The notes under the pieces were generated by a model. It saw only the letters and a list, made by a program, of their open reading frames with translations, did no database searches and was not told the origin of the DNA. Source: Trypanosoma brucei gambiense DAL972 (lineage: Eukaryota > Euglenozoa > Kinetoplastea > Trypanosomatida > Trypanosomatidae). From it: a stretch of DNA of 64,000 nt. Location: the NCBI RefSeq assembly GCF_000210295.1, contig NC_026744.1, positions 2,728,001-2,792,000 on the forward strand, in the 5' to 3' direction. This document shows, piece after piece, positions 1-9,102 of this stretch (positions are counted from its first letter, which is position 1; the number at the start of each line of letters is the position of its first letter). The translations under genes and the position numbers were made by a program.

Positions 1-420
1 GCTTTTTTGTACCTAGTCTATTGCACAGTAGCTTAATCACTTTTTTCTCGTTCTCTTTCCCTTTTATTTTCCATGTTTCTTTTTACCACATATCTCTTTC
101 CGTTGTTGCCGCGCCGCTGAACAGCAAACAAAGTGGGGGAGATTACTTCTCTCGTTTATTTGTTGTGCGTGCGACTCCACACACGCTGCCGAAGGGTGAA
201 AAAACAGTGATTGTAGGCGTAGGACAGTGCGGACGGAAACGGAGAAAGGTTGAGACCCCCGAAGTGCGACGCAACAGCAATCGGGATATATATATATATA
301 TATATATATTTGGAAGGGGAGAAGAGTTAAGGTAATTAGACAGTGGTACTCCCAACGGAAGTTGAGGGTGGGGGGACATTTCCCGCGCAAGAAAACAGAA
401 GGTGTGTGTTTCGTGTTTTT
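1..420. other. Intergenic / 5' region before NASP-like gene
   Basis: No gene is supported here. The stretch holds T-rich pyrimidine runs near 40-100 that could serve as a trans-splicing polypyrimidine tract, then a TA microsatellite at 286-309. The frame of the next gene is open upstream from 343, but only from a GTG codon, so the stretch 343-420 is treated as 5' UTR. Confidence 0.6.
286..309. repeat. TA microsatellite
   Basis: Uninterrupted TA dinucleotide repeat of about 12 units in the gap before the first gene. Similar tracts recur in many other intergenic gaps of this window and in none of the called genes. Confidence 0.9.
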
Positions 421-1644
421 ATGAGCGACCCACAGCAGCAGCAGCGGGTGGCGGAGGCCGCGGTGAGGAATGACCAGGGAGAGCAGCAGTTGACGGGTGT
501 AAAGCCCGGGGAGAAGCAAGCGGAGGGCACCGAGGCATCTTCCTCAGAGAGCAACTGCAGCAGTGAAAGCTCTGAGGAAATCATTCCTTTTAATAGTGAA
601 GAAGAGGCCGTAGCAATGCGTGCTGTTGGGCTAGAACTGTTCAACAAGCACAACTATGAGGAGGCCCTTGACGTTCAGTACCGTATTGTACGCTATTTTG
701 AGAACAAATACGGTGCGACATACCCCGAATGTGGCATATACTTCCTTGACTACGGCCTCTCGCAGCTGCGCATGATACAGTCCGCCAGCAGTATGGAGGC
801 AGCTCTTGACCCCCTTGATCACGACGCCCTCGAGGCGTGTTTTACAAACCTCGATGTGGCTCGTGTATGTTTTCAGAAACAGGAGCGGAGCCGCGGTGAG
901 AATGATGTTGAGGTTCAGCTGCGTCTGGCCGAGGTCCACAACGCGATTGCACAGGTTCAGGTTGAACGTGAAGCATATGAAGAGGCTCTCAAGGAATATG
1001 AAAGTGAACTGTTCATTTACAGGTATCTTGAGCAGGAGATCCCTGCGTCTTTACCCTATGGACGACTTGCCGCAGTACTCTATGAGATAGCCGACTGTTA
1101 TATGAAGGAAGGTGACTTTGAAGGTGCGGAGGAGCGGTTCATCAAGGCGATCGAAGAAATCGAGAAATTTCCCGAAGGCAAAGTTGATCCAAAACTCGTA
1201 GAGCAGATGCGGGAGCTTCTTGAAGATGCCCGGGAGATGAAGGATGGTCGCTTTAAGGAAATACAGGAGTTCATCCAAGAGCAGTTCGCAGTGAATGAAA
1301 CGGAGCGGCTGCCCACAGCGCAGGAGTTCTATGGTGACGTGGATGAACAGCAGCATCCCTTTGTCTCGCGGCTCCCTAATGATGGGGAGTGTTCCGCCCT
1401 GTCGATGCCGCAGTCTAACACGAACCCTGTGCAATGGAGTGAGCACAGCAACAGTATGTCACTTTCATTGTTTCCTTCGCAAGTAAATGGTCGTTCGTCG
1501 GAGGCATCTAATAGTCAACCCGTGCAACATGTAGTCGCAAGAAGGAAGCCTAAACCGCTACAGAAGCAGAAGGCGCTGGAAGTAGAGAGCAGCGGTAACG
1601 TCAGTACGGGCTCCGATATGAAGCGCTTCAGGGCGGAATCATGA
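421..1644 (+). CDS. NASP/Sim3/Hif1-like TPR histone chaperone
   Basis: 407 residues from the first ATG. Residues about 35-60 form an acidic, Ser/Glu-rich leader. A first TPR-like unit (about 62-110) carries the family pattern YG...ECG..F.DYG followed by a leucine-rich helix, as at the start of the SHNi-TPR array in NASP. Two more TPR units follow (about 175-250), including the EIADCYMKEGDFEGAEERF stretch, then a charged helix and a disordered C terminus with a basic patch RRKPKPLQKQK that could be a nuclear signal. Known family members bind histone H3 or linker histone and escort them to assembly factors in the nucleus. The acidic insertion that interrupts TPR2 in animals is short here (around residues 120-150). 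Identification rests on motif matching by eye; a generic TPR protein is the alternative. Confidence 0.7.
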   Translation: MSDPQQQQRVAEAAVRNDQGEQQLTGVKPGEKQAEGTEASSSESNCSSESSEEIIPFNSEEEAVAMRAVGLELFNKHNYEEALDVQYRIVRYFENKYGATYPECGIYFLDYGLSQLRMIQSASSMEAALDPLDHDALEACFTNLDVARVCFQKQERSRGENDVEVQLRLAEVHNAIAQVQVEREAYEEALKEYESELFIYRYLEQEIPASLPYGRLAAVLYEIADCYMKEGDFEGAEERFIKAIEEIEKFPEGKVDPKLVEQMRELLEDAREMKDGRFKEIQEFIQEQFAVNETERLPTAQEFYGDVDEQQHPFVSRLPNDGECSALSMPQSNTNPVQWSEHSNSMSLSLFPSQVNGRSSEASNSQPVQHVVARRKPKPLQKQKALEVESSGNVSTGSDMKRFRAES

Positions 1645-2908
1645 GCAAGCAGCCCGCAGTTGCTCGAATCAACGGGCGCCCGATGGCGAAGCATCTCTTT
1701 CTTTTTTTTTTTTTACAAAAAAACCTATACAAGCATACATGAATTCAGGACGTGTGTGTTTAGGGCTTTATTTTATTGAAGAATGCTGTGTGCGTATTGT
1801 TAGACTATTTCAAGCAATGGTGACGTATGGGAGACGAGTAGTGTTGACTCCGGAAACTAGTGAAACCCCGTGCGTTGTAACAGACGGATGCTTTTTGAAT
1901 TTCCACTTATATTTTTTTCACTCGCGCAGAGGGCGGTGGCGGCGGTAGAACGTCTGTGGTAGGGCAATCGGCTTCAAAAAACATGAGCGAGCTGGCAAAC
2001 AGCTTTTAATACCTTCCTTGAGCACCTTTCCTGATATATACCTGTTCATCAAATTACAAAAAAAAAAAGAAAACACCGATGGAAACTTTCGAGTGATGAG
2101 TATTCCCGAAAAGTGTGTACGAGATGCCCTCTCTTTACAGCAACCCAACACACTTTTCGGGAATTGGGATTACTACAACATTATCGCTATGCCGCGCAGC
2201 GGGATCGGTTGGACCACGCCTGAAGACCCATCTCTTCTCCCGGTTCTGATACTCTTCGTCCCCACTAGACAGGGCCGACGCTTGCCAGGGAGAATTGTCC
2301 GCTGTCCCTGGTGGGTTTGTACATGCATTGCAACGCATAGCAGCCGCATAGAGATTAATTTGTGAGGTATATATATATATACACATGCTTGTGTAGGAGG
2401 ACGACATAATGATTGGCCAGGGAGGTGTGCATGGTTGTACTGGGGAGAACATTAATCCAGCACCTCCTCCATCTTTCTTCCTCATTACTATTATTATTGT
2501 TACTGTCATTATTGTTGTCTTTTGGTGTTTGATCACGTGGAGAAGCCGTAATCACTGCATCGCCGAGTACAATATCGCCCTTACCCACCCCGTCTTCCTT
2601 ACTTCTTTGACAGGTACGTTCCAATAGTTATTTCTGTTTGGGCGGGAGTTAAAGGAGACCATATATATTTCTTTCTGTTCAACCAGGGAGTAAACGCCAT
2701 TAATTATCGCGGTCCCCAAGCACGTTAGTAACGGTAAGCGGAAAGAACATGCATGGGTGGAAGCACTTGGTTTTGATACAAACACACAAACTTCCCACGG
2801 CTCTCTGGTACTGCATTTCCAATTTCACATGAACTCTCACCTAAGTTGCGGGCAAACGCAGAGAAACCCACGGAGAAAGAGGGAAGTGTTAGATCACTTT
2901 ACAACAAC
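1645..2908. other. Intergenic region with hairpin and TA repeat
   Basis: 1.26 kb without a convincing gene. It contains a T run at 1698-1713, an A run at 2058-2067, a perfect 17-bp inverted repeat at 2102-2164, a TA repeat at about 2369-2382, and pyrimidine-rich DNA around 2460-2525. Short open frames (for example 2096-2365) have no recognisable motifs and run through the inverted repeat. Confidence 0.6.
2102..2164. repeat. Perfect 17-bp inverted repeat (hairpin)
   Basis: Arms at 2102-2118 (attcccgaaaagtgtgt) and 2148-2164 are exact reverse complements, with a 29-nt spacer. Both the flanking pair (2101/2165) and the inner pair (2119/2147) mismatch, so the stem is sharply bounded. It would form a stable stem-loop in RNA from either strand. 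It lies in the gap between the NASP-like and TatD genes. Confidence 0.85.
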
Positions 2909-4108
2909 ATGATGCATCTCCCAACATCAACTACACCCACCGGTGACGGAACTACGAGCTGGTTCACTCTTACGGACTCGCATTGTCACCTTAAGTTGGA
3001 TACCAACACAAGGAGGAGCTCTTCACCAGCAAGCTCGGGACATGTGCCGTTTGTATGTGATATCAAGCGGGCTGTTATATGTGGTACTCACCCCGATATC
3101 GACTGGGGCCTCATTGAGGATGTTGCAACATCACCTCCAACATTGGAGGTGCAATCGGCTTCCGAATCTGAGGAATCATGGAGCGGTGCTATCATCCCCG
3201 GTTTCGGCATTCACCCGTGGTTCGTCCCATATGCTGAAGAGGGGAAGGAAGGGACCGCGCGCGTAACTAATGGAAAGGAGGAGAGAGAAGAGGGATCGAC
3301 TAGCGCTTACAGGTGCTGCTGCCATGCTAATGCCACTTCGACAAATGTGGTGCGCCGAAGCCCGAGGGAGCTGCTGGATCTCTTGGAAAGGGCCCTGGAG
3401 CGATTCCCGCAGGCTATCGTTGGTGAGATCGGCCTGGACAAACTGCGCGGCCCACCTGAACCTGTACAGCTGGAGCTATTTTTGGGACAGATGAAACTCG
3501 CCGCCCGCTACGGGCGCCCGGTATCGGTGCATTGTGTGCGTAGCTTCGGCACCATGTTGTCGGCGTTGCAGCAGCTTTCCTTCGAAGACACACCACCGTC
3601 GATTGTGCTCCATGGCTTCACGGGATCGCTCGACTTCGTACGATCGGCCATAAAAATTCAGAAGAGGGGACCTTTTGTCATCGGTACAGGTTCCCGTTCG
3701 AAGCCCAAGGTGCGGCCGCTCCGCATTTTCTTTGGTGTGGGTGCCGCAACAAGTTTTCGGGTGAAAGGTTTTGTGGATAAGGTACTGCCTTTCCTGCTTA
3801 AGGAGGGGCGTGCGTTACTGGAAACGGATGCCCATCATATATTTGCCCGCAGCAATGATACAACTCCCACATTTGTACCTTCGCCAGGTCGGTCCCCACG
3901 AGTTCCTTCAGCTTCAGGAGGCGGTGTGGAGCGTCATGAGCAACGAAGATGCGTGCAGAGGTTGGAGGTGCTTGGGTGTGAACAACTGGGGCAACTCCTT
4001 TGGTTGGCAAGTGATGGTGATATCAGGGTGGCGAGGGATATAGTGGAAGGTTGTGAGAGGACTTGCAAGGACGTCTTCTCGTTTGCGGGTGTGTTACCTG
4101 GTGTTTAG
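2909..4108 (+). CDS. TatD-family metal-dependent hydrolase (Scn1/TatD-like)
   Basis: 399 residues. The longer open frame begins with TTG at 2846; the first ATG pair is at 2909. Family motifs appear in order: a metal-binding HxH at residues 25 and 27 (DSHCHLKL), GFGIHPWF, the metal-bridging Glu in VGEIGLD, HCVRSFG, LHGFTGS, and the final Asp in LLETDAH. All expected metal ligands are therefore present. TatD relatives are Mg-dependent DNases or exonucleases linked to DNA degradation and repair; the eukaryotic Scn1/YMR262W branch is less well understood. Insertions rich in Glu and Arg (about residues 110-150) and a C-terminal region after about 330 make it longer than the usual 260-300 residues. 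Substrate cannot be inferred. Confidence 0.85.
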   Translation: MMHLPTSTTPTGDGTTSWFTLTDSHCHLKLDTNTRRSSSPASSGHVPFVCDIKRAVICGTHPDIDWGLIEDVATSPPTLEVQSASESEESWSGAIIPGFGIHPWFVPYAEEGKEGTARVTNGKEEREEGSTSAYRCCCHANATSTNVVRRSPRELLDLLERALERFPQAIVGEIGLDKLRGPPEPVQLELFLGQMKLAARYGRPVSVHCVRSFGTMLSALQQLSFEDTPPSIVLHGFTGSLDFVRSAIKIQKRGPFVIGTGSRSKPKVRPLRIFFGVGAATSFRVKGFVDKVLPFLLKEGRALLETDAHHIFARSNDTTPTFVPSPGRSPRVPSASGGGVERHEQRRCVQRLEVLGCEQLGQLLWLASDGDIRVARDIVEGCERTCKDVFSFAGVLPGV

Positions 4109-4526
4109 TGGAAGTTTTTTCAATTGCCTTCACCCGTTGTGTGCAATCATGCATACGTATGTATGTGTTCGTATGCTCTTATAGCCTTGTTAGCCTTCTG
4201 CTACCCACACCAGTCGTACACTTCATCGCGGGGAAGGGTTCTTTTCCCTCCTAATCCGTGCGAGGAGTGTCGTGTATTCAAGTGCGCCAACGAGTTTCGA
4301 ACAACCTTAGTCGTTTCTGGTCTCATGCGGCGGAAATGAGGGAAAAGGGGGGACGAAGCATTCTTCTCTTTTGTTTTGTCCTGTGCGTGTGTGTGAATAC
4401 CTGCCTACAGGAGTGCATTCTGAGCTACCTTCTACTTTTTTTTTTTTCTTTTGGTCCTTTTAGTGTACTCTGTCACTTTGAAATTAAGGAGAAATTAGAA
4501 GAAAAGCAAAAGGTTGTGCTTGCAAA
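4109..4526. other. Intergenic region with strong pyrimidine tract
   Basis: Pyrimidine-rich DNA culminating in a T/C run at about 4431-4461, immediately followed by an AG dinucleotide. No gene is seen. Confidence 0.7.
4430..4463 (+). promoter_or_regulatory. Probable trans-splice acceptor for the RCC1-repeat gene
   Basis: A T/C tract of roughly 30 nt ends in TTTTAG at 4458-4463, giving a 5' UTR of about 63 nt to the ATG at 4527. This is the expected spacing for a spliced-leader addition site in trypanosomes. Based on pattern only. Confidence 0.6.
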
Positions 4527-6467
4527 ATGTTCTTCTGGGGCTCGTACAACTTTTTTGAACCCCGACAGGCGGACCCCCCTAATTGGCCGCCGCTGCGTTA
4601 CCCCGTATATGTGCCCCCGTCGCTTTCCATGATGGCTGACGCTGGGATTGCAGAGCCCGAGAAAATTTTAAAAACTGAACAGGACGACATCCAAAGCACA
4701 TTGCAACATGTGGACAACCATCGTATCGTCGTGAAGCTGATTGGTTGTGGCCAAAAACATTTGGTGGGGCTTATGGGCCTGGCCCCCAAATCAAGCATGG
4801 GTTCTGCTTTGCCGCGTAGGGAAGGTGCCGTCACATCTGATATCGGTTCGAATGTGACATATGCACTGTATGGCATGGGAAGCAATCACAGTGGCCAGTT
4901 GGGCCATCGCCTGCCAACGTACAGCACCACATTGGTAAAACTCCAATTTGAGGAGTTGTTGCCACCAGGAGTCACCGTTTCTAGCATTGCCTGTGGTGAT
5001 AAATACACAGTTGTTTCTACTTCCGATGGGCTTGCGTTCGCCGCCGGAGATAACAGCTTTAGTCAACTTGGTACAGTGGGAAAAGGGCTTGGTTTTGCTC
5101 CTGTTCGTGGTATACATAACATTAAGCGAGTCTTCGCCGGTGGTAACGCAACCTTCGCCCTAGACGGTAACGGCCAACTCTTCTCATGGGGTGAAGCACA
5201 GTACGGACACCTGTGCCATGGAGACAACGGCCAGCGGTTGGATGTAAAAACACTGAAAACTGTGAACACCAATGTTTCCGTGCCTACAAGGATCGAATGG
5301 TTCGTCCGCCGTCACGTTACTATTGTGGATGTGTCAGTATCCCGAAGTCACGTGGTGTGCCGTAGCGGCGATGAAGTGTACACGTGTGGTGATGGTACAT
5401 ATGGAAAGCTGTGCTCAGGGAGTTTCGAATCGTCGTACTTACCTGTGCGTGTCAAATTTCCAGAGCGTACCCACCCTGAGCGTGTCTGTGCTATTGCTGC
5501 TGGGGATGATCATACGCTAATTCTTCGCGAATCAAGTGCCGTTGGTGCCGTTGTTTATTACTTCGGCAAAGCAAAAAACGGTGATGGGCAGTTGATCCCA
5601 GACATCATATCTTTGCCATCAAACGTTCAAAATATATTCGCTGGGCGAGGAACGTTTTCTGCGGCAACAACGAGTGATGGGCTTTTGTACGTATGGGGAA
5701 AGCAAGTGTACGCTGGCTTGTCAAACGGTACTTCAGGTAAGGTTTCTCGCAGTTACCCGTGTAGCGTTGTGGCTTTAGAATCACATAACATTACCAGCGT
5801 CGCCGCAGGTGCCACGTTTGTAGTGGCGATCGGTGGTGAAAGGCGTGCCTGTGAAGGCATCGCCAACGAAGGGGAAAGATGGGATATAGTGATTCCACAC
5901 GACGATAGAACTGAGTCAGGGTATGGCGATTCCTTCAGCTCGAGATACGAAAGTGCGGTTCAGGCGTTTCTCACACAGTACCTTGGTTCATCAGTCGCTG
6001 GAGCATATATATCTGGCATTCCAGAAGCTCCGTTGGCGACCAATCCGAACGCCAACAGGTTTAAACCCATCGGTGCACACTCCCTAACCGTAGGACAAAA
6101 GGTGCGGTTGTGGATGACAGACGTGTACGCATTAGCCTCCATAACGAAAGTGATTGGCCGCAAGGAGCAATCAAATCACGTTGATATCAGCGGCAAGACC
6201 AACGAAGAAGAAAGAGAGCATCAACAACATCTTCAAATAAAGAATGAAGAGGAAGAGAAGGAAAATTTAGGGCTCTCAGAGGTCAGTGGCTCAGCCGATG
6301 CACCGGGTTATCGCTTCTGTATTGAGTGGCAAAGGGACGATTGGAGAGACGAGGAAGTTACGTTGTACTCTGACGATGAAACTTTAGAGGAAACAAACCC
6401 CAACAGATGGCAGCCACTGTGGTTCCTCTACGACGAAACAGCTGGAAACTATGTCGTCGGAAAATGA
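4527..6467 (+). CDS. RCC1-repeat (beta-propeller) protein
   Basis: 646 residues. Residues about 110-440 contain RCC1-type blades with recurring patterns such as YGMGSNHSGQLG, AAGDNSFSQLG, FSWGEAQYGHL, YTCGDGTYGKL and LYVWGKQVYAG, each separated by about 50-60 residues and ending in an IACGDKYT- or IAAGDDHT-type strand. The C-terminal third lacks repeats, contains a run of Glu/Lys/His (about 550-585) and ends in a Trp-rich acidic segment. RCC1 propellers act as Ran exchange factors or as protein-interaction scaffolds; nothing here proves GEF activity. The N terminus is aromatic and Pro-rich; an internal Met pair at 4629/4632 is an alternative start. The ATG at 4527 is preferred because it follows the likely splice acceptor. 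Confidence 0.85.
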   Translation: MFFWGSYNFFEPRQADPPNWPPLRYPVYVPPSLSMMADAGIAEPEKILKTEQDDIQSTLQHVDNHRIVVKLIGCGQKHLVGLMGLAPKSSMGSALPRREGAVTSDIGSNVTYALYGMGSNHSGQLGHRLPTYSTTLVKLQFEELLPPGVTVSSIACGDKYTVVSTSDGLAFAAGDNSFSQLGTVGKGLGFAPVRGIHNIKRVFAGGNATFALDGNGQLFSWGEAQYGHLCHGDNGQRLDVKTLKTVNTNVSVPTRIEWFVRRHVTIVDVSVSRSHVVCRSGDEVYTCGDGTYGKLCSGSFESSYLPVRVKFPERTHPERVCAIAAGDDHTLILRESSAVGAVVYYFGKAKNGDGQLIPDIISLPSNVQNIFAGRGTFSAATTSDGLLYVWGKQVYAGLSNGTSGKVSRSYPCSVVALESHNITSVAAGATFVVAIGGERRACEGIANEGERWDIVIPHDDRTESGYGDSFSSRYESAVQAFLTQYLGSSVAGAYISGIPEAPLATNPNANRFKPIGAHSLTVGQKVRLWMTDVYALASITKVIGRKEQSNHVDISGKTNEEEREHQQHLQIKNEEEEKENLGLSEVSGSADAPGYRFCIEWQRDDWRDEEVTLYSDDETLEETNPNRWQPLWFLYDETAGNYVVGK

Positions 6468-6858
6468 AATGGTAGGTGATACACAAAAGCTCGTTGGAAT
6501 AGAAAGCTGTGTACAACTGAATATATATTTTTTTATCATAAAAAAAGGAGGAACAAAGCCCCATCGAACAAGGTCGATGCGACACATATCATAAAGCACA
6601 CAAAGAAGAATACGAAACAGCTATTACAGTAAACAGTACGGCACAAGAAATTACAAAACAATATTAAAAACTATAAAAAACTTGCGGAAAGAAGCTAACT
6701 GTCATACTTACGAAAAACCATCAAAATAATATGCAAGAACAAAAAAAATAATTCAACTTCATCCCCTATCAAAAAAAAAAAAAAAGAACACACAAACAAA
6801 AGGTAAATTAAAAAGAAAACGGAAAAATAAAAAAAAGATAAGTCGATATGTCAGATGC
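6468..6858. other. A-rich intergenic spacer
   Basis: Strikingly A-rich on the + strand (many A runs between 6600 and 6840), unlike the T-rich gaps elsewhere. It directly abuts the first copy of the 747-bp repeat. No gene is seen. Confidence 0.7.
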
Positions 6859-7605
6859 GGCGTGAAGCTCTGCCACTGGTGCATCAGTAGCTCGGCATTA
6901 CTGTGTTCGATGCTCTGCTCTCAGTGGACATGATGCTCCGCCGCCCATATATCCCGTTATGTATATCCTGTGTGCGCTCTAGTTCCGTTGGGACCCTGAA
7001 GAGTAAGCACACTAAACCATGCATTATACATGACCATACCCCATATATACACAATTGTAAAGCTCTTTTATGTAGTGTGCGTACCACGAAAGTAGCAGGT
7101 ACTGCACACGAAACTGGAGAGCGAGACTCTTCATTTCGACTATGGACCATATGGTTGTAGCCGTTGCATGATGACTGACAAAACATCACAGACTTTGATG
7201 ACCCCATGAACAAGAAAAATTGTCGCCCCAGACTGATTTTCGCTCCCACCCCTGTATACTGACACTGGCACTTTCCTGCCGCTGTCACTGTCGCTGTTTT
7301 CGTTCATACTCTCAAATACTCTCACATACTCACACATTCACACACTCTTTCTCCTTCCCCTCCTTTTGACCCTCTTTGTTGTTGCCACCGTGAAGTGATT
7401 GACACCTAGGCCGATGTAAAGCCGTCGCAGATGGACGTTGATATCTTGTGAAAACAGTACTATTTTATGCCCTGACTGATCGCCGTGGCCGCCCCACTCA
7501 CTACGTTTGTTGTGTAGTGTACATCCCTCTCATTTTGCTCCGTCCCCCCTCCCTCTCCTTCTGTTTCCCTTTTCTCCCCTCTTTCTTTCAGTTGGCACCG
7601 CGACA
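6859..7605 (+). repeat. 747-bp direct repeat, copy 1
   Basis: Starts at GGCGTGAAGCTC and ends at CCGCGACA. It is essentially identical to 7691-8437; the one difference I noted is A at 7597 versus G at 8429. The unit contains two GATGCT motifs near its start (6909, 6932), a CACA/CTCACA-rich middle (7312-7345) and a strong pyrimidine tract ending in TTTCAG at 7586-7591, which could act as a splice acceptor. Short open frames inside it are the same in both copies but resemble no family. Confidence 0.9.
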
Positions 7606-7690
7606 AGGTCAGCCTGAGGGCACACCTTCAGTGTGTGTACGGCCTCGGGAGGGCGTATATCCGCTCGAGTCGCAGAGCGAGGGAAATGGT

Positions 7691-8437
7691 GGCGTGAAGC
7701 TCTGCCACTGGTGCATCAGTAGCTCGGCATTACTGTGTTCGATGCTCTGCTCTCAGTGGACATGATGCTCCGCCGCCCATATATCCCGTTATGTATATCC
7801 TGTGTGCGCTCTAGTTCCGTTGGGACCCTGAAGAGTAAGCACACTAAACCATGCATTATACATGACCATACCCCATATATACACAATTGTAAAGCTCTTT
7901 TATGTAGTGTGCGTACCACGAAAGTAGCAGGTACTGCACACGAAACTGGAGAGCGAGACTCTTCATTTCGACTATGGACCATATGGTTGTAGCCGTTGCA
8001 TGATGACTGACAAAACATCACAGACTTTGATGACCCCATGAACAAGAAAAATTGTCGCCCCAGACTGATTTTCGCTCCCACCCCTGTATACTGACACTGG
8101 CACTTTCCTGCCGCTGTCACTGTCGCTGTTTTCGTTCATACTCTCAAATACTCTCACATACTCACACATTCACACACTCTTTCTCCTTCCCCTCCTTTTG
8201 ACCCTCTTTGTTGTTGCCACCGTGAAGTGATTGACACCTAGGCCGATGTAAAGCCGTCGCAGATGGACGTTGATATCTTGTGAAAACAGTACTATTTTAT
8301 GCCCTGACTGATCGCCGTGGCCGCCCCACTCACTACGTTTGTTGTGTAGTGTACATCCCTCTCATTTTGCTCCGTCCCCCCTCCCTCTCCTTCTGTTTCC
8401 CTTTTCTCCCCTCTTTCTTTCAGTTGGCGCCGCGACA
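7691..8437 (+). repeat. 747-bp direct repeat, copy 2
   Basis: Second copy, offset by exactly 832 bp from copy 1. The 85-bp segment between copies (7606-7690) is unique and more GC-rich. The pyrimidine tract and CAG (8418-8423) are retained. Near identity suggests recent duplication or gene conversion, or selection on a repeated RNA. Confidence 0.9.
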
Positions 8438-8496
8438 GTTTATTTTGAGGTTTTGCCCTTTATGGTTTATCTCTATGAAAACTGTCGAAGATTAAG

Positions 8497-8570
8497 GGAA
8501 ATAATGGCGTGAAGCTCTGCTGCTCGTGCATCAGTAGCTCGGCGTAACTTTGTTTGATGCTCTGCGCAAT
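8497..8570 (+). repeat. Degenerate third repeat start
   Basis: Begins with GGGAAATAATGGCGTGAAGCTCTGC and matches the start of copies 1 and 2 for about 65 nt with several substitutions before losing similarity near 8570. The matched region includes the GTGCATCAGTAGCTCGGC core and a GATGCTCTGC motif. Confidence 0.75.
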
Positions 8571-8820
8571 GTATACTCTTTGTTGAACTGTATTTTTGTT
8601 TACTTTTTGACTCTGAGTTTTTACTTGTGATTGTGATGCTCAAACACTTTTTTTTTCGCCTGATGCGCTGTATGTGATGGACTTGATGCTTATCTCTTTC
8701 GGACAATGATGACGCATGTTGTAGTGTGACGCTCGATGATTTTATCGTGTGATGCTCCTCTGCACTGCCCTTTGTTGTTTGTTAAGGTGGTCGATGCTCA
8801 GTCCTATAGCACATGATGCT
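8556..8820 (+). repeat. Dispersed GATGCT motif cluster
   Basis: The hexamer GATGCT, usually followed by C, occurs at 8556, 8635, 8685, 8751, 8793 and 8815, at irregular spacings of 22-79 nt. It also occurs twice near the start of each 747-bp copy. The intervening DNA is not obviously repeated. Meaning unknown. Confidence 0.6.
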
Positions 8821-9102
8821 CTGCCATTGTTATACTCGCTATGCACGAAGTTGGTACTCTAGTCTGTTTGACATTGATGAGTTGCCTGCTTTGGTATGTT
8901 GCATCGCACATAATTCCCAGTGCATCTTATGTGGAAGCTGTACTTGCGTTAATCTACTTATTTTTTTATTTGTCACTTTTTTTGTACATTTTCCCCTTCT
9001 TTTTTTAACTCTTGATCATGGACGTGAAAAGTTAGGTTGGTTACTGGCTGTGCTATTTCTTTTTTTTTTGTTACTTTGTTGGTGGTGCTTGTTTGTGATA
9101 TC
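8821..9102. other. Intergenic region upstream of PGAM5-like gene
   Basis: T-rich gap with pyrimidine tracts at about 8958-9007 and 9056-9070. A reading frame open from TTG at 9037 is not used as the start. The nearest AG dinucleotides that could accept the spliced leader are around 9030-9035. Confidence 0.6.

Noticed and set aside
21..335. Open frame of 104 codons at the left edge
   Set aside because: Encoded by pyrimidine tract and TA repeat (Phe/Ser-rich then Ile-Tyr repeats); overlaps the 5' flank of the NASP-like gene and has no motif.
2018..2365. Open frame of 115 codons between NASP-like and TatD genes
   Set aside because: Starts with a non-ATG-consistent leader through an A10 run, spans the 17-bp inverted repeat and shows no domain.
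7165..7262. Possible C/D-box snoRNA in the 747-bp repeat (ATGATGA and TTTGATGA with downstream CTGA)
   Set aside because: Boxes can be found, but no closing terminal stem and no consistent C'/D' arrangement could be paired, so it is not listed as an RNA gene.
6884..8169. Minus-strand frames of 134 and 65 codons, present in both copies of the 747-bp repeat
   Set aside because: They are on the non-transcribed strand of a unidirectional cluster, match no family, and exist twice only because the DNA is duplicated.
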